Source of the DNA: Urechis unicinctus
Taxonomy: Eukaryota > Annelida > Polychaeta > Xenopneusta > Urechidae
NCBI GenBank assembly: GCA_034190875.2
Contig: CM067343.1
Location: 14,873,073-14,937,072, forward strand
Direction of reading: 5' to 3'
DNA length: 64,000 nt
The notes beneath the pieces are model-generated. The model was not told where the DNA came from. It saw only the letters and a list, made by a program, of their open reading frames with translations, and did not search any database. Below are positions 1-11,930 of this stretch, in pieces. Made by a program: the position numbers and the translations under genes. The stretch's first letter is position 1. Each line of letters starts with the position of its first letter.

Positions 1-179
1 AGGTTTATGCTTACATAGAAGATAGCAGTCATCGCACAGTTGGCACTCTTAATCTCACATTAATGTCCAGCTAAAAGTACACACAAAAAAAAAAAAACCA
101 ACCAATCATAAACTCAAAGATAACATTCAGAGAACTGGGGAATCCAAGCCTGTGTGAAGCATGAGTGAACTCCCTGAGA
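1..179. repeat. segment between retroelement remnant and module A
   Basis: The first bases (a stretch with catagaagatagcagtc) match 63,730-63,900 closely and 3,255-3,290 more weakly. At those sites the sequence sits just beyond the upstream side of a minus-strand reverse-transcriptase remnant. The window therefore opens in the middle of a round of the array. A short A-rich run lies at 86-98. No gene is seen. Confidence 0.5.
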
Positions 180-1215
180 TAAAACACGCCAACGATATTC
201 AGGCCCTGCCGCGCGCTCTCTCAAGTGATCTAGATGTGCAGATGAAATTGGTCGAATATCACATGAACCATGACCTAAGCCAAGAGTACGAGGTGCCGTT
301 GAACATATGAATTTTTTGTCTGCTCTGTAAACATGAAATTAACTATAAAGGGTGCATATGTTGATGCAACAACACAAACTCCTGGACAGCAACTCGTCGG
401 ATGAATTGATACTGTAATCCTTCACAATAAGCGCCCGGGTGAGTCTCCTCAGCGATACCATCTCTTACGCATTTGGGTGGAATGAGGCCCACGACAGCAT
501 ACACTCTGATGGTCTTATGGCACGCGATACACACTGAAACATCAGAGAAGTCCATCAGAGCGTTATTATAGCACTGTATACAACATATGAAGCAGCGCTG
601 TACGCAATGTCGCTGTTAGTATAGGCTCACAGTGATTCAGCAGCACTTAACGCAGTAACGATTTATGGGTAACATCAAGATGACGGCTCTTCTATACTCT
701 AGGCAAGGGTCAATGTCTATCTACAACAGACACACGAGGTGTTAGTCTGCCTAGATAGCACTCTACCTGTTCATGGTAACACGTTACCTGCATTTGTATT
801 ATGCATCATTGTTGTATTTCTGACAAGGCGGCAACCCCATGCAACATCCGGAGGGCTGATCGATTTCCCGATGTATTGTGGTGGTAGTTGGGGGAGGGGG
901 GGGGGGATACGGTTGACCGTACCTATGATCGCATATGTACTGAGCTAGGTATTATTGTTAGTTTATCCAACATCGACAGCCAATAATGTAAATTAGTTGT
1001 TTTATTGTTATACTAATATATGAATCATACTTGGAGTAGATGCATTCTACAGTGGCGCCGAATCCTTGGTGGGAGCCCTACTTGCATATTGGATAAGTTA
1101 TGTATCTTCCTAGAACTCTTCTTCTCCCTTCTTTTTCCCCACAGCGGATCAACTAAGTGGCTCACTGTCCAATTGGTAACACAATGACACATGAGCGTCC
1201 AGAAAGACTCCCGCA
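180..1215. repeat. array modules A and B
   Basis: This copy carries the A marker gatattcaggccctgcc near 195, the shared motif around tgaagcagcgctg near 590, the cctgttcatggtaacacg segment near 765, an 11-G run at 896-906 and the B segment with gagtagatgcat near 1,035. It lines up along its length with 46,955-47,910 and 3,900-4,810. No open frame here is credible as a gene. The G run is at the same place as in the copies at 31.7 and 47.6 kb. Confidence 0.8.
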
Positions 1216-1219
1216 ATGA

Positions 1220-1440
1220 GCTATGTTCGGTATGTTTGACAAATAACATGACAAATATGAATTATAAATGAGGTAATAATGTTGTGGCAGTCGACAAAAT
1301 CGAAAAGACGTCTTGGGAGAGAACAGGTGTGACAGCGACAGTACTGGGAATTGGTCATTAGCATGTCGGTTACGACATAAGGATTAAGCATCGAACACAT
1401 TCCATTCAGACGCGGGATAACAAGAAACCACGTTAGCATC
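1220..1440 (-). pseudogene. module C1: conserved minus-strand frame, WFLVIPxLNGMC type
   Basis: Read on the minus strand from about 1,439 this copy gives an open frame of about 70 codons starting MLTWFLVIPRLNGMC and containing LMTNSQYCRCHTCS, rich in Cys. Closely related peptides occur at 4,821-5,021 and 47,930-48,165 and poorer ones at 14.5, 32.1 and 37.5 kb. I do not recognise the family. Hydrophobic stretches and several Cys suggest a fragment of a membrane or secreted protein, but the shared frame may only reflect descent from one repeat ancestor. Confidence 0.4.
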
Positions 1441-1964
1441 GGAATAACGAGTACCTGCTGGGATAAAATTGTTAAAGTGATTCAGTAACACGAAATGTAT
1501 ATAAATTGTAAAAACGGTTGCCAGTCTAATGTTATTAATGACTCAAATGCTATTGATGTTTTATTTAATTAACTCGAGGTGTGACTCTTCAGCCTTCATT
1601 TTGCTTCCAATACCTCGTTAGTAATTGTACCAACTAATACTGGCAAGGTAGGCTTAACAAACTGTGATAGCTGATCGAACAGCCATGAAGGCTGGCATGA
1701 AATAACGCGTCATAATGATATACCAAGTTGTAACAATGCTGAACAAGTGTTAAGTTCTGGACAACTGGACCTTAACAACAATAGATACACGAATAACATT
1801 GATAATGCATGATGTAAGGAGGGCGCATCGATATAATACGATCAATTACTCTACTACGAAGGAGACAATGAAAATTTCATTGAAACAAATTCATCGGAGG
1901 TGCAGAAGCTAGTATCATACCTCTGCCACGTAAAAAATAGCACATTAGTGCATTATTATGCTGA
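1441..1964. repeat. array segment shared with 32.2 kb and 6.5 kb
   Basis: The part around 1,625-1,760 (ctaatactggcaag, ggcttaacaaactgtga) matches 32,165-32,280. The part around 1,840-1,960 (gatcaattactctact, acattagtgcattat) matches 6,505-6,630. Both flank A/B-type sequence. No gene is seen. Confidence 0.6.
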
Positions 1965-2430
1965 TGTAGTTTACAGATGAAGCAGCGCCGTATGCAATCG
2001 CGTTAATAGGCATGCTTCAGACGCACGGGGTGCTAGTCTGCATAGATAACATCCTACCGTTACAGGATAACACGTAGCTAGGCGCTAACATTACCTGCAT
2101 TTATATGATATATCACCTTTGTTATTTTGACAAGGCGGCCACACTACGACCCAATTAGACGACTAACATATGGTGGGGAATTTGAAACTGAACAGTTCGT
2201 TTCATAAGTCTTATTAATAAGCGTATAATATAACAAATATAACTCACCGTATCTAGTACAGCATTTCTATAGGGCTAAGCCGCATTTTCAGTATGCCGGA
2301 AATTGACATCCACTATTGTAAATGAGGTGGTTCATTGTTATCATCTTGATTTATGCATTGTATATAGAGTATATGCACCTATCCGTGGCGCGTCGCACAC
2401 GTGAAGGGTGGGGGGGGGGTGCTAATACAT
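1965..2430. repeat. partial A/B modules
   Basis: This is a shortened, more diverged copy: tgaagcagcgccgtatgcaat near 1,978, the lead-in to B near 2,300, a B-like segment near 2,350 and a 10-G run at 2,410-2,419. It directly follows another A/B round, so two rounds are nearly back to back. Confidence 0.65.
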
Positions 2431-2919
2431 GGCTTCGCTAATCCCAATATTACTAAGCTTTGTTTGACAGGATATGTCCTTGAAGTGACAAGTTAGAGCC
2501 TATCAAGTTATGTGGTACGAGAAATATTTTCCTCAATGAAACCTTTAATGTTCAGCCATATGTTGAAGCCTTGTCCGGGAAGTGTTATGGTGGGTGATCC
2601 TGATATAAGCTCTTTCCTCGATCCGTAATGGTAAAGCCATGACTAGAATGTGTTGTGGTATGTCACAACAATAGCTGCCTGAAAAGTGCAGAGCACCAAC
2701 CACCATCAATATTGTTCGTGCCATTAACTGTTGGATGCTCATCAACACAAGAGGCAGAGAGATCTAGTGAAAGCGTCCAGGCCTATTTGTAGTGGCATTA
2801 ATGTATGCGTTGTTGGTAAAATGTATTTGGGTCAATTACATATTTATTGAGTGCTGATAAGCAGAATCATCAGCCAGTCGATCACAGAGTTATTGCGTGG
2901 AGATAATCACCAGAAACAT
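2431..2919. repeat. spacer with a scrap of the 27-bp minisatellite
   Basis: At about 2,560-2,670 there are phrases such as gaagccttgtccggg and ggtaaagccatgac that match the 27-bp repeats at 6.1 and 60.5 kb. On the minus strand they give HHNTSRT as in those arrays. The remainder, 2,680-2,919, matches nothing else I can see. Confidence 0.45.
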
Positions 2920-3800
2920 TTACTTCGTTCCCTGCAATGACATCTTTTCCCAATAAATGAACCATTTCTTCCAATGAAACACGGCTTCTTTCCCTGTGTA
3001 ATGTGAACGCCGTGGTTCATACCTTTGTACTGGAATCAAATTCAATAGATAGACCTCGTACAATGTACGCTGAAACAGCGTTTGAACTCGAATAAATTCC
3101 CCTCTTTTCATGGCAAATATCGGGGCGCATAGTTTTGTTAGGTAGAACGACATGTTCTCAATGGACGTAGTCGCAATATGCTCATAAACGGGATTTAAGA
3201 TTGTTGAAGCTGATGGTAATTGGTGAGCTTGCGGCGAAATCGCTGCCCCCCTTGGGTTTATGTTTACAAAGAAGATTGCGACCTGCCAGCCAATTCAGAC
3301 TGTGCGACGACTGTTGAGTATATGGGGCACTGGTACCTTTTTGGTCATTATTGCTAATTTCACTTTGCTCCTACTGTGCACACACATGAGACGCGCCGTC
3401 TCCCATGAGCTCGTTGGACGCAAACGGACCCAAGTCATCTTGATAGCCCCCATACACTACCTGGAGGTCACCGACCACGGAGTTGGGGCTTTAAGTGACT
3501 CAGTTAGCGCAGCCAGCGAGCTCATGATGAACGTCATATCATCTTGAAAAGCAGCGGCCGAACGTTGGGGTCAAAAGCTTCTTTGATTGTGTATTGCTGT
3601 TTCTACTGGCAGCTTTTTCATGAGCAGAGTCTGGCTCGATTGGGATGTAGGCAATGTCCGCAGACACTACAGATTCAGAAGCCCTTAAGCTCTTTTTTGT
3701 GCAATTGCGATTAGAACAGTTGGCTAACTCTTAGTATTCCGTGGCGGTAATGGCCACCAACAAGGTCAGCAATCGATTGCTAAGTGAAGTTTTTAGTTCA
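2920..3800 (-). mobile_element. retroelement remnant, reverse-transcriptase region (broken)
   Basis: The minus strand at 2,920-3,260 is homologous to 63,380-63,730 and 46,790-46,930, where the start of a reverse-transcriptase domain can be recognised. The flanking 3,260-3,800 is upstream in element order and might belong to an earlier part of the element, but I cannot identify it. The family is uncertain: a DIRS-like or Gypsy-like element fits best. It is an old, clearly broken fossil with no visible terminal repeats. Module A follows immediately, as at the other two copies. Confidence 0.45.
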
Positions 3801-4815
3801 ATTCTTCATTACACATCAACGTCCAGCTTTAAGTACACGGCTTTAAGTATTGAATCAAAAAAACTTTTGGTAACAGTTACATAACTGAGAAATCCAGAGG
3901 CAAAACATGCTAACGATATTCAGGCCATGCCGAGAGCTCTCTCACGTGATATTATATGATGATTAGATTGGTAGAATATCTTATGAACCATGACCTAAGC
4001 AAAGAGTACGTGTTGCCGTTGATCATATGAATTTGATGTCTGCTCTTTAAACATGAAATGAACTATAGGGGGAGTTTCCTCAGCGATACTATCTCGTATG
4101 CATTATGACTCGCAAGTAAGCTTGTGGGTGGAATAAGGTCCAACTGACAGCGTACACATAGACGGTTGTATGCCGAGCGATACAGTCTGCAACATCAAAG
4201 CGTTATTATCAGATTATGTCAATGTATGTTACAGATGAAGCAGCACCGTATGCAATAACGCTATTATGAGAAGCTCACAGCAATTGGGCAGCACTTAACG
4301 GCACTTCTTTATTTTGCCAAGGGTGAATGCTCATCTGCACCAGAAACACGGGGTGCTAGTATACGTAGATTGCACCCTACCTGTACACGGTAACACGTCG
4401 CCAGGTGATAACATTGTCTGCATTTGTATTTTGTATCACTGTTGTACTTCCGACAAGGCCGCAACACCACGCAACCACCGGACAACTAATCGATGGCCCG
4501 AAGTTTGGTGATGGGAGCGGAGGAAGGGGGAAGAAACTCTTCAGTTCGTTGTCGCAAGTCTTAAATTATTTAAAAGCATATCAAATAACAATTATAACAC
4601 ACGTTACCTATGACACCATATGTATTGCTCCAAGTTTTATTGCTAGTTGGCCGAAGATCCACAGCAAATAATGTAAATGAGTTATTTTTATTGCTTGATT
4701 AATGTATGCATAATACTTGGAGTAGATGCATCCATCCGTAGTGCCGATCCCTTGGTAGGAACCTTACATGCATATTGGATAAGTCTACAACGCTTCTCCC
4801 TTCTTTTTTCTCACA
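3801..4815. repeat. array modules A and B
   Basis: Contains gctaacgatattcaggcc near 3,910, tgaagcagcaccgtatgcaat near 4,236, tacacggtaacacgtcgcc near 4,384 and the B segment at about 4,710-4,810. It is among the better preserved rounds and parallels 180-1,215. The two overlapping plus-strand open frames at 4,314-4,671 are incidental, since the same stretch is not kept open in sister copies. Confidence 0.8.
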
Positions 4816-4819
4816 ACGG

Positions 4820-5050
4820 TTCAAATAAACTGACAAATATAAATTATAAATGAGGTAATTATGTCGTGGCAGTCGACCAAATCGAAAAGTTTTCTGGGGA
4901 CAGAACAGGTGTGACAACAACAGTACTGAGAATTGGACATTAGCATGTCGGCTTCGACATAAAGATCAAGCATCAAACACATTCCATTCAGACCCGGGAT
5001 GACAAGAAACCACGTTTGCATTGGAATAACGAGCAGCTGCTACTGGGATG
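4820..5050 (-). pseudogene. module C1: conserved minus-strand frame
   Basis: The minus strand from about 5,021 reads [15 protein letters not shown] and continues through SNSQYCCCHTCSVPRK to a 66-codon open frame. It differs from the 1.2-kb copy at many residues but keeps the frame and most Cys. Function unknown. It is followed by an AT array instead of the segment found after the first copy. Confidence 0.4.
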
Positions 5051-5077
5051 AAGTTTTGCAAGTGATTCGGTAACATG

Positions 5078-5090
5078 ATATATATAGACT

Positions 5091-5123
<33 letters not shown>

Positions 5124-5128
5124 TATAG

Positions 5129-5171
<43 letters not shown>

Positions 5172-5222
5172 TATATATATATATATATATCTATATATAT
5201 ATATATATATATATATATTCTA

Positions 5223-5272
<50 letters not shown>
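5078..5272. repeat. (AT)n microsatellite
   Basis: About 195 bp of alternating A and T, broken by occasional g and c (gata, tcta, a gaga patch near 5,126). It is self-complementary and could extrude as a cruciform. It lies exactly at the join between module C1 and module D. Confidence 0.95.
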
Positions 5273-5274
<2 letters not shown>

Positions 5275-5900
5275 TGATGATATGGCAACAAGTATGCCAT
5301 CCACCCTGACAATCCTAGTCATTTTCAATAATTGTTCTCACACAGTGGTCATTATTAACAGTAACGAAGAGAGGGGCGACTTGCCATAATGCAAAGCTCA
5401 GCTGGCATGACAAGCGTTATCAGCGATCAGCCAGTAATGCTTATTGTAGTGACGCCGACCTTAATCAGCTTTGCAAAGTGGGAAAGCTAATTAAGGAACG
5501 ACCCAATGGATGAAATTCATTAACATATGCGATATATCATGGTGATATAAGCTGTGTGAGACGCGAGAAGATGATAACAAGTGGATACCGGACCTATCGA
5601 AGGCAGTTGACAGCAGCCGCCGACTGTTACCTATGAACATACTTTGCTGACGCTGACTTATGCAACAAGGATGAAGTGGACATTAATATGTAATAGCCAG
5701 TCGAAGTTAGCCAGAACTACGATGGCTATATTACCAGCCCGGACCTGCAGTGGTCATCCCAAATTAACCATAAAACCCGCTCATGCTGACAGGCTGTTTG
5801 GGTGCGCTGCACTGCATGATTTGTGGCTCAGCGTCCTTCGCTCTCGAGGCAAGGGGATTTGGCGGTGGAATTTCTTGAACGAGGATTAAACGTCGAAGAA
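5273..5900. repeat. modules D and E
   Basis: Module D is recognised by aataattgttctca near 5,327 and the gaggggcg segment near 5,370. Module E is recognised by ataagctgtgtgagacgcgag near 5,547, ggacctatcgaaggcag, and aaacccgctcatgctgacagg near 5,775. The order D-E-F is the same at 39.4-40.3 and 59.8-61.2 kb. Confidence 0.7.
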
Positions 5901-6500
5901 AATGAGGTAGATTGTGACCATTGAATGTAACAGGCTCTGGCAGCTACATCCACGTTCAATCAAGTACGTAATAATTGTACATATCACTCTGCAAGGTGAT
6001 GCTGATCGAAAAAACAAACAGGTTATGTCCGTGATATGCCAAGTTGAAGCTATTGTCGTAATGTGGCATAAAAAGCCTTGTCCGCAGTACGGTGTGGTGA
6101 AACCGTGCACGTGAAGGGATATGGTGCATCCCTCGCCGCATTGTTTTATGGTGAAACGGTCTCTCTGATGTATTTTGATGAAGCCCTGCCACGGATGTGT
6201 TACAGTGAAGCCATGTACATGATATGCTATGCTGAAACCCTGTACATGAAGTGCATTGGTGAAGCACTGTACATTAAATGATATGGTGAGGCTATTCCAT
6301 GATATGGTATGTAGCGGCTATGTCAATGAACAAGTATGGTGGGTTTATTTCAACGATGTGGTATGTTGGGGCTGTGTCAATGATTTTTACGTTGAGTCAT
6401 TTACAATGATATGGTATGGTGAGGTCATGTCCGTTATATGGTATTGTGAGGTTATGTAAATGATATGGTACGGTGAGGCTAAGCTAATGATTTTGTATAT
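5901..6500. repeat. 27-bp minisatellite, module F
   Basis: A decayed tandem array with period 27 bp, clearest at 6,400-6,480 where atatgg recurs every 27 bp. Variants read like atgatatggtatggtgagg on the plus strand. On the minus strand the repeats give a 9-residue pattern with NTS in some units (HCNTS, HQNTS near 6,150-6,190). Related arrays are at 24.4, 40.1 and 60.4 kb. The long frames on both strands arise because 27 is a multiple of three. Confidence 0.85.
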
Positions 6501-6873
6501 AGGTGCGATCAATTACTTTACTAATAGGGTGGCAATGGGGAATTGCATGAAAACAAATACATCGGAAGAGCACAAGCAAGTATCACACCTCTGGCTAATG
6601 CAGAATAACACATTAGTGCGTTATAATGCCGCTGGATTTTACTGAAGAAGCAGTGTCATATACAATAGCCCTAATGGGCGAAGTCTCAGACGCACGAGGT
6701 GCTAGTCTTCCTAGATAGCATCTTCCCGTTACAAGGTAATACGTTGCTTGGCGAAAACATTGTCTGCATTGATATGTTACATCACTGTTGTATTTCTGAC
6801 AAGGCGGCAACAACTCGCGTCAACCGGATGACTTATATATTGCACTAAGGTTTATTACACCATTGGCTAACAG
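6501..6873. repeat. linker plus partial A/B module
   Basis: 6,501-6,630 matches 1,840-1,960. 6,640-6,830 is a shortened A segment (acgaggtgctagtcttcc, tttctgacaaggcggcaac). The module is cut before B and the receptor relic starts directly, a deletion join between two distant points of the unit. Confidence 0.65.
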
Positions 6874-7540
6874 GGGATAGACGGCCTTAAATCTGGTACG
6901 GTAAGTAAAGTTGGCCCTTATCTGTAAGGTTACAGTTGGGTTGTTGATACTGTCAATCGCCTTGACAAACGGCACTGGACAGAAGCAGGGTATTTGCACA
7001 AATGATGATGATGATAATGACGATGATTACGCGGGCTTTTGTAACCGTGCATATTTTCCCCTGGGGAATGGGTGAGAAATTGCAATGTGGAGGTCCACAG
7101 CCAGCATTACCATATCGAGGCCAACAAGAATCTCAGCATGAAGCTACTAGGAAAGTAGACATAGTATCTGTCATAACCCTGTGCGGCTTGTCTCGTTAAG
7201 TGGTGTTCTATTCGGTTCAAGGAGAGCAGCGTTACGAATAGGGAAGTGTGCTGATGCTAGTGAGATCAGATGCTAGTGGATGGAGGGGCCCATACTCCTG
7301 CGACTGAGAACAATAACAGTAGCCAATTATGGGTACGATATATCTATCGATAATATGGGCGGCAGTGTCACCACCTGGAAAAGTTGGTTGATGTAAGGAT
7401 AGTCCCTTGTCATGTTATAAGTAGAGTTAGTGTTGGCCTGGCGGGAACTGCTCGAGTCCCACCATTGGGATTATGCGTACGGTTCCACCAAACTCAGGGC
7501 AAATGCCCAGATTGATGGTCCTTCATTGCGTTACTTGGCG
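6874..7540 (-). pseudogene. decayed GPCR relic, copy 1 (modules P and Q)
   Basis: The sequence aligns on the minus strand with the better receptor relic at 44.7-45.4 kb: gggatagacgg at 6,878, ttgatactgtcaatcgcc near 6,945, catattttcccctgggg near 7,050, and catatcgaggcc near 7,111. The minus strand still shows FMLRFLLASIW, matching the TM3 segment FMQMFLMASIW of the other copy. The N-terminal module (ggtacgatatatctatcg to ggttccaccaaactcag) follows at 7,326-7,520, with a minus-strand RYIVPI motif just before the first membrane helix. TM6, TM7 and the tail are missing, and stops and shifts make it non-coding. It lacks the 96-bp duplication of copy 2. Confidence 0.65.
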
Positions 7541-8479
7541 CGTTGTGTTTCTTTTAGCTCTAGCCATATTAAGATGATTTGACAACAAAGATACATCAAC
7601 ATATTTAATGTTGCCCATATTTCGGACATAACGCACTAAATATGGCAGCGCAACATAGACAAGGGTGGTGGTAGAAATTTGAAATTGGTCTAAATGAGCG
7701 CAGAAGGTTGTTTCTGTTCAACCAAGTGATGGTGGCGTATCACGTATATAACAGTATTCCGTTCTGGCAGTATTCATTCATGCTCTTATCTATCATGCGA
7801 TCAGTCAAGACCTTGAGATCAATAGAACAGTGTAAATAGCTACATTCGTTGCATTCTTAGTTCTAAATCTAGACACCTTAGAAAATGAATCTTGCGGTAT
7901 TTCTGTAGGAGCAGACTGTTGCCTGTGCTGCCTCACCAAGCACAGTGGGAACAAACACAGGCAATGATAAAACTACAATCTGAGATTGTGTTATATTGTA
8001 GCTGCATGATTTCCTGCTGTGATTTCGTTACCTATGGCGACTGTGATGCACACCTGCTCCGAGTCGTCCAGATTGTTGGCTCTTACGGAATGATAATTCA
8101 TTAAATTTTAAGCTTAGAACAGTGTTTAATCAGGTTATGACATATCATCATATTTGACGGCTGTGAATCATGAGATGGCATTGTAATAATATATAACACC
8201 CCGTCGATCCAAAAGACTGCACTTAATTAAATCTAAATAAAAATCCATTAACAATATAGACGGCACCCCGATTGTGATCTTGAGCCAATCCTTCACAACG
8301 AGTCAAGCAGCTCACCAGGTGTGACAGCTACGCGTTAACCAAGGCTATATGAAGGCTAATCTGTGTATTATACCTTGTTGGTAATAATGATCAACAATAG
8401 ATCCAATTATGGGAGGCACGTGCCTGCACTATCAGGAAAAACCGCAGTGAAAAATCCCAAATAAAACTGATTCCCAAAT
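7541..8479. repeat. modules R, S and T
   Basis: R: gcaacatagacaaggg near 7,648 and tggtctaaatgagcgc near 7,687. S: gatcaatagaacagtgta near 7,818 and tgatttcctgctgtgatttc near 8,007. T: ttaacaatatagacggcacc near 8,249 and gcgttaaccaaggc near 8,333. The same R-S-T-A order is found at 20.1-21.0, 34.2-35.2 and 52.2-53.8 kb. I see no gene. Confidence 0.75.
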
Positions 8480-9289
8480 GGCATGGCCAATTACTTAATG
8501 AGTCATGCAACTGATGAACCATGGCCCTAAGCACATGGTCCTTGGTGCCATCGCGGGCTGGAGTTTTATGTCTGCTATATTAACATGAAAGAAACTACAA
8601 GGGCCATATATATTGAAGCAACCACACCCAATCTCCTCTGCATCAACTCGTTTGAGGAACGTTAGTTGGTACTGTTATCCCTCCTGATAATTGCCGGGGT
8701 GGGTCTCATCAGCAATATCATGTCTAATATCACATGACACACACGTAATCATAATTGGGGAATGAAGTCCAAATAACAACGGATACATAGTCGGTCTTAT
8801 GCAAATCGATGCCGTCTGGCACATCAGAGTAGCCCATATTTGGCGTTATTATGTCCAGGTATATTACAGATGAAGCAGCACCGTGTGTAAAAGCGCAGTT
8901 AGGAGAACCTCACAGTGATTGGGCAGCACTTAACGAAGTCGCGATTTATGGGTAACATCCAGACGACGACTCTTCTAATATCTCGACAAAATGAGGGCAC
9001 TTTTGGACTGGACAAATGAGATGCCAAGAAAGCATCCTACTAGTTCACGGTAACGCGTCGCCAGGCGATAACATTGTCAGCAAGTGTATTAAACATTGCT
9101 GTTGTATTTCTGTCAACTCGCCAATGTTGTCATATTTATTCATGCATCGTACATGGAGTAGATGCATCCATCCGTGGCGTGCATGACACTCGGCCAGGGA
9201 ACCTGCTTGCATTGTTGATAAGCTATGTGTCTGCCTACGAGGCTTCCCACTGTTATGTTCTCCGTAATGGATCATATTAACACTTGGTT
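8480..9289. repeat. modules A and B
   Basis: Close sister of 20,986-21,830: aactgatgaaccatgg near 8,510, cattgacaac-type lead-in, ttcacggtaacgcgtcgcc near 9,043, and B near 9,155. Short segments between A and B are missing compared with the 180-1,215 copy. Confidence 0.75.
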
Positions 9290-9690
9290 TAAAGCAGTAC
9301 AAAGGTTTCCGGTCATAGGTTATTGACCTACACATTCAGCTACGAACTGTTGACAGAAGGTCTTTACTGACAAAAAGGTTACATCGAATGCCGCATTGGG
9401 GAATCTCTTACTTGGAGATTGAGCTTTTAAAAACCACAATCTATGACTTAACTTGATCTATGGACTTAACGCAGCGATTATCCAACAATTGTATCTATGT
9501 AAAAGCTCAGTGGTGACGACGCCAAGCTGTTGGTAACGAGTATATGTATACGGGGCATTAACACATAGAGGCCTCGCATTCCAATCGTAGCAGTCAAGCT
9601 GATATCGTTTAAATGACGGAATGCATCGCGTTTCCCACAACAGTAGAGAATAGGGACTGACCAGGTTTAACGAGGAGCAGAACCGTGGAT
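9290..9690. repeat. module C2
   Basis: Marked by gtacaaaggtttccggtcat near 9,296, gaactgttgacagaagg near 9,344 and aagctcagtggtgacgac near 9,502. Same as 21,831-22,200 and 49,310-49,640. No credible gene. Confidence 0.7.
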
Positions 9691-10770
<1,080 letters not shown>

Positions 10771-11380
10771 ACCAGTACATGTTGCTAATTAAATAACCTA
10801 TTACACAAATCATGCAGTGCTGTGATTAAAATTACCTCCGATGATGAAGGCGACAGAACAGCAGCATTATACGCAAATCATAGTAGCAGCTGTCATCATT
10901 AGTACATGAATCAGCTGTATCTTGAAATTGGCTTTGCTTCTGATGTTATTTGCCTAGTACAGTTGCAGCACACATACAATATTCACGCGGTATGTAACCA
11001 GAATGCTTAGCAACGACACGTCGTAGTTTATCCATTACAATGTTAGAGCATACTCGTCGTTTGTATCGTACGTGGCTTACATATTTAATAGAACAGACAT
11101 GATCGCACATACATATATTATTATTCCACCAGGCGGCGAGAGGGAGGAAGCAATCGTTAAAACTAAAGATAACATGTAGCTGTATACTTAAGTTAAATGT
11201 ACTAAGGCATTGTACTGATATGCCAACACAGCAGACCAATAAAATTCGCACTCCAGGAAGAAACAATATGTCACTTGACAAACACAGCCTCTACTGGTAG
11301 CAGCGCATTCGCAATAATAATTACGTGTAATCTTCCTTCCTATCTGTGTAAATGCAGTATTGAGCGGTTGCTCAACATAT
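10771..11380 (-). pseudogene. modules K and L
   Basis: Module K (atgatgaaggcgacag near 10,838, tgaatcagctgtatcttg near 10,907) is followed by module L (gatatgccaacacagcag near 11,217). An open minus-strand frame covers 10,946-11,281 (111 codons, starting MSSDILFLPGVRILLVCCVGISVQCLS). Related CVGIS-type peptides occur at 62,946-63,131 and a weaker one at 19,549-19,758. Cys-rich and partly hydrophobic, but no family recognised. Confidence 0.4.
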
Positions 11381-11700
11381 CTCACACTTCAAATACATTA
11401 ATATTGCCGTTGGCTATGAGCACAAAGACGGACGCATTGTATTGAACTGATGACGGCATGCGACCTGATTATCGGACTAATAGTTCCATGGGGCCTGACT
11501 GTTGTCAGATTTTCGAGCTGATAGTTACATTTTTTGATCCATCTGTTCACATTTTTAAGTCATAATCCACCAACGATTTGAACAAGCCATAGCCACATCG
11601 TCTGAACACATCTGCCACGATGCAATTGACATCTTAAATTCGCCACATCGATCTCATTTATTATGTAACACAACGAAAGTATATCAAGCCCATATTTCTT
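11381..11700. repeat. module M
   Basis: Marked by ggctatgagcacaaagac near 11,414, agttccatggggcctgactg near 11,483, and catagccacatcgtc near 11,588. It then jumps straight to the receptor N-terminal module, so N, V, O and most of P are deleted in this round. Confidence 0.7.
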
Positions 11701-11930
11701 AGATGATGAAAAAAATCGCAACCGATGGGTATGATATATCTTTCGATGATAAATGCGGCAGGGTGTGATGCCAGGGACAGATCGTTGTGATAAGGGTAGT
11801 CCCATGTCATGTTATGAGTAGAATTATGTAATGCTGGGCAGGAGGTAATGTTCGCGTCCGCATTTGTGCTTATGCATACGGTTCCACCAAACTCACAGCA
11901 AATGCCCAGACAAAAGGTCCTTTGTTGTAA
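11701..11930 (-). pseudogene. GPCR N-terminal region (module Q), open frame
   Basis: A minus-strand open frame of 116 codons spans 11,661-12,011. Its middle has potential N-glycosylation sites (ANITS, HNSTHNMTW) followed by AAFIIERYIIPIG, which looks like the extracellular N-terminus and start of TM1 of a rhodopsin-family receptor. The homologous module lies directly upstream of TM2-TM3 in the 44-45 kb copy, which is the main reason for the call. After RYIIPIG the similarity to a receptor stops and module M begins, so this is a 5' stump. Confidence 0.55.

Noticed and set aside
3260-3547. 95-codon plus-strand frame with a hydrophobic segment
   Set aside because: It lies antisense to the side of the retroelement remnant and has no counterpart in the 46- and 63-kb rounds. 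I found no family resemblance.
5956-6267. 103-codon minus frame and the overlapping plus frames in the minisatellite
   Set aside because: Frames stay open simply because the 27-bp period is a multiple of three. The possible coding past of the repeat is given as a finding, but no present gene is claimed.
6400-6480. Short regular repeats that could suggest a CRISPR array
   Set aside because: Units are directly adjacent with no spacers, degenerate, and the DNA is eukaryotic in character.
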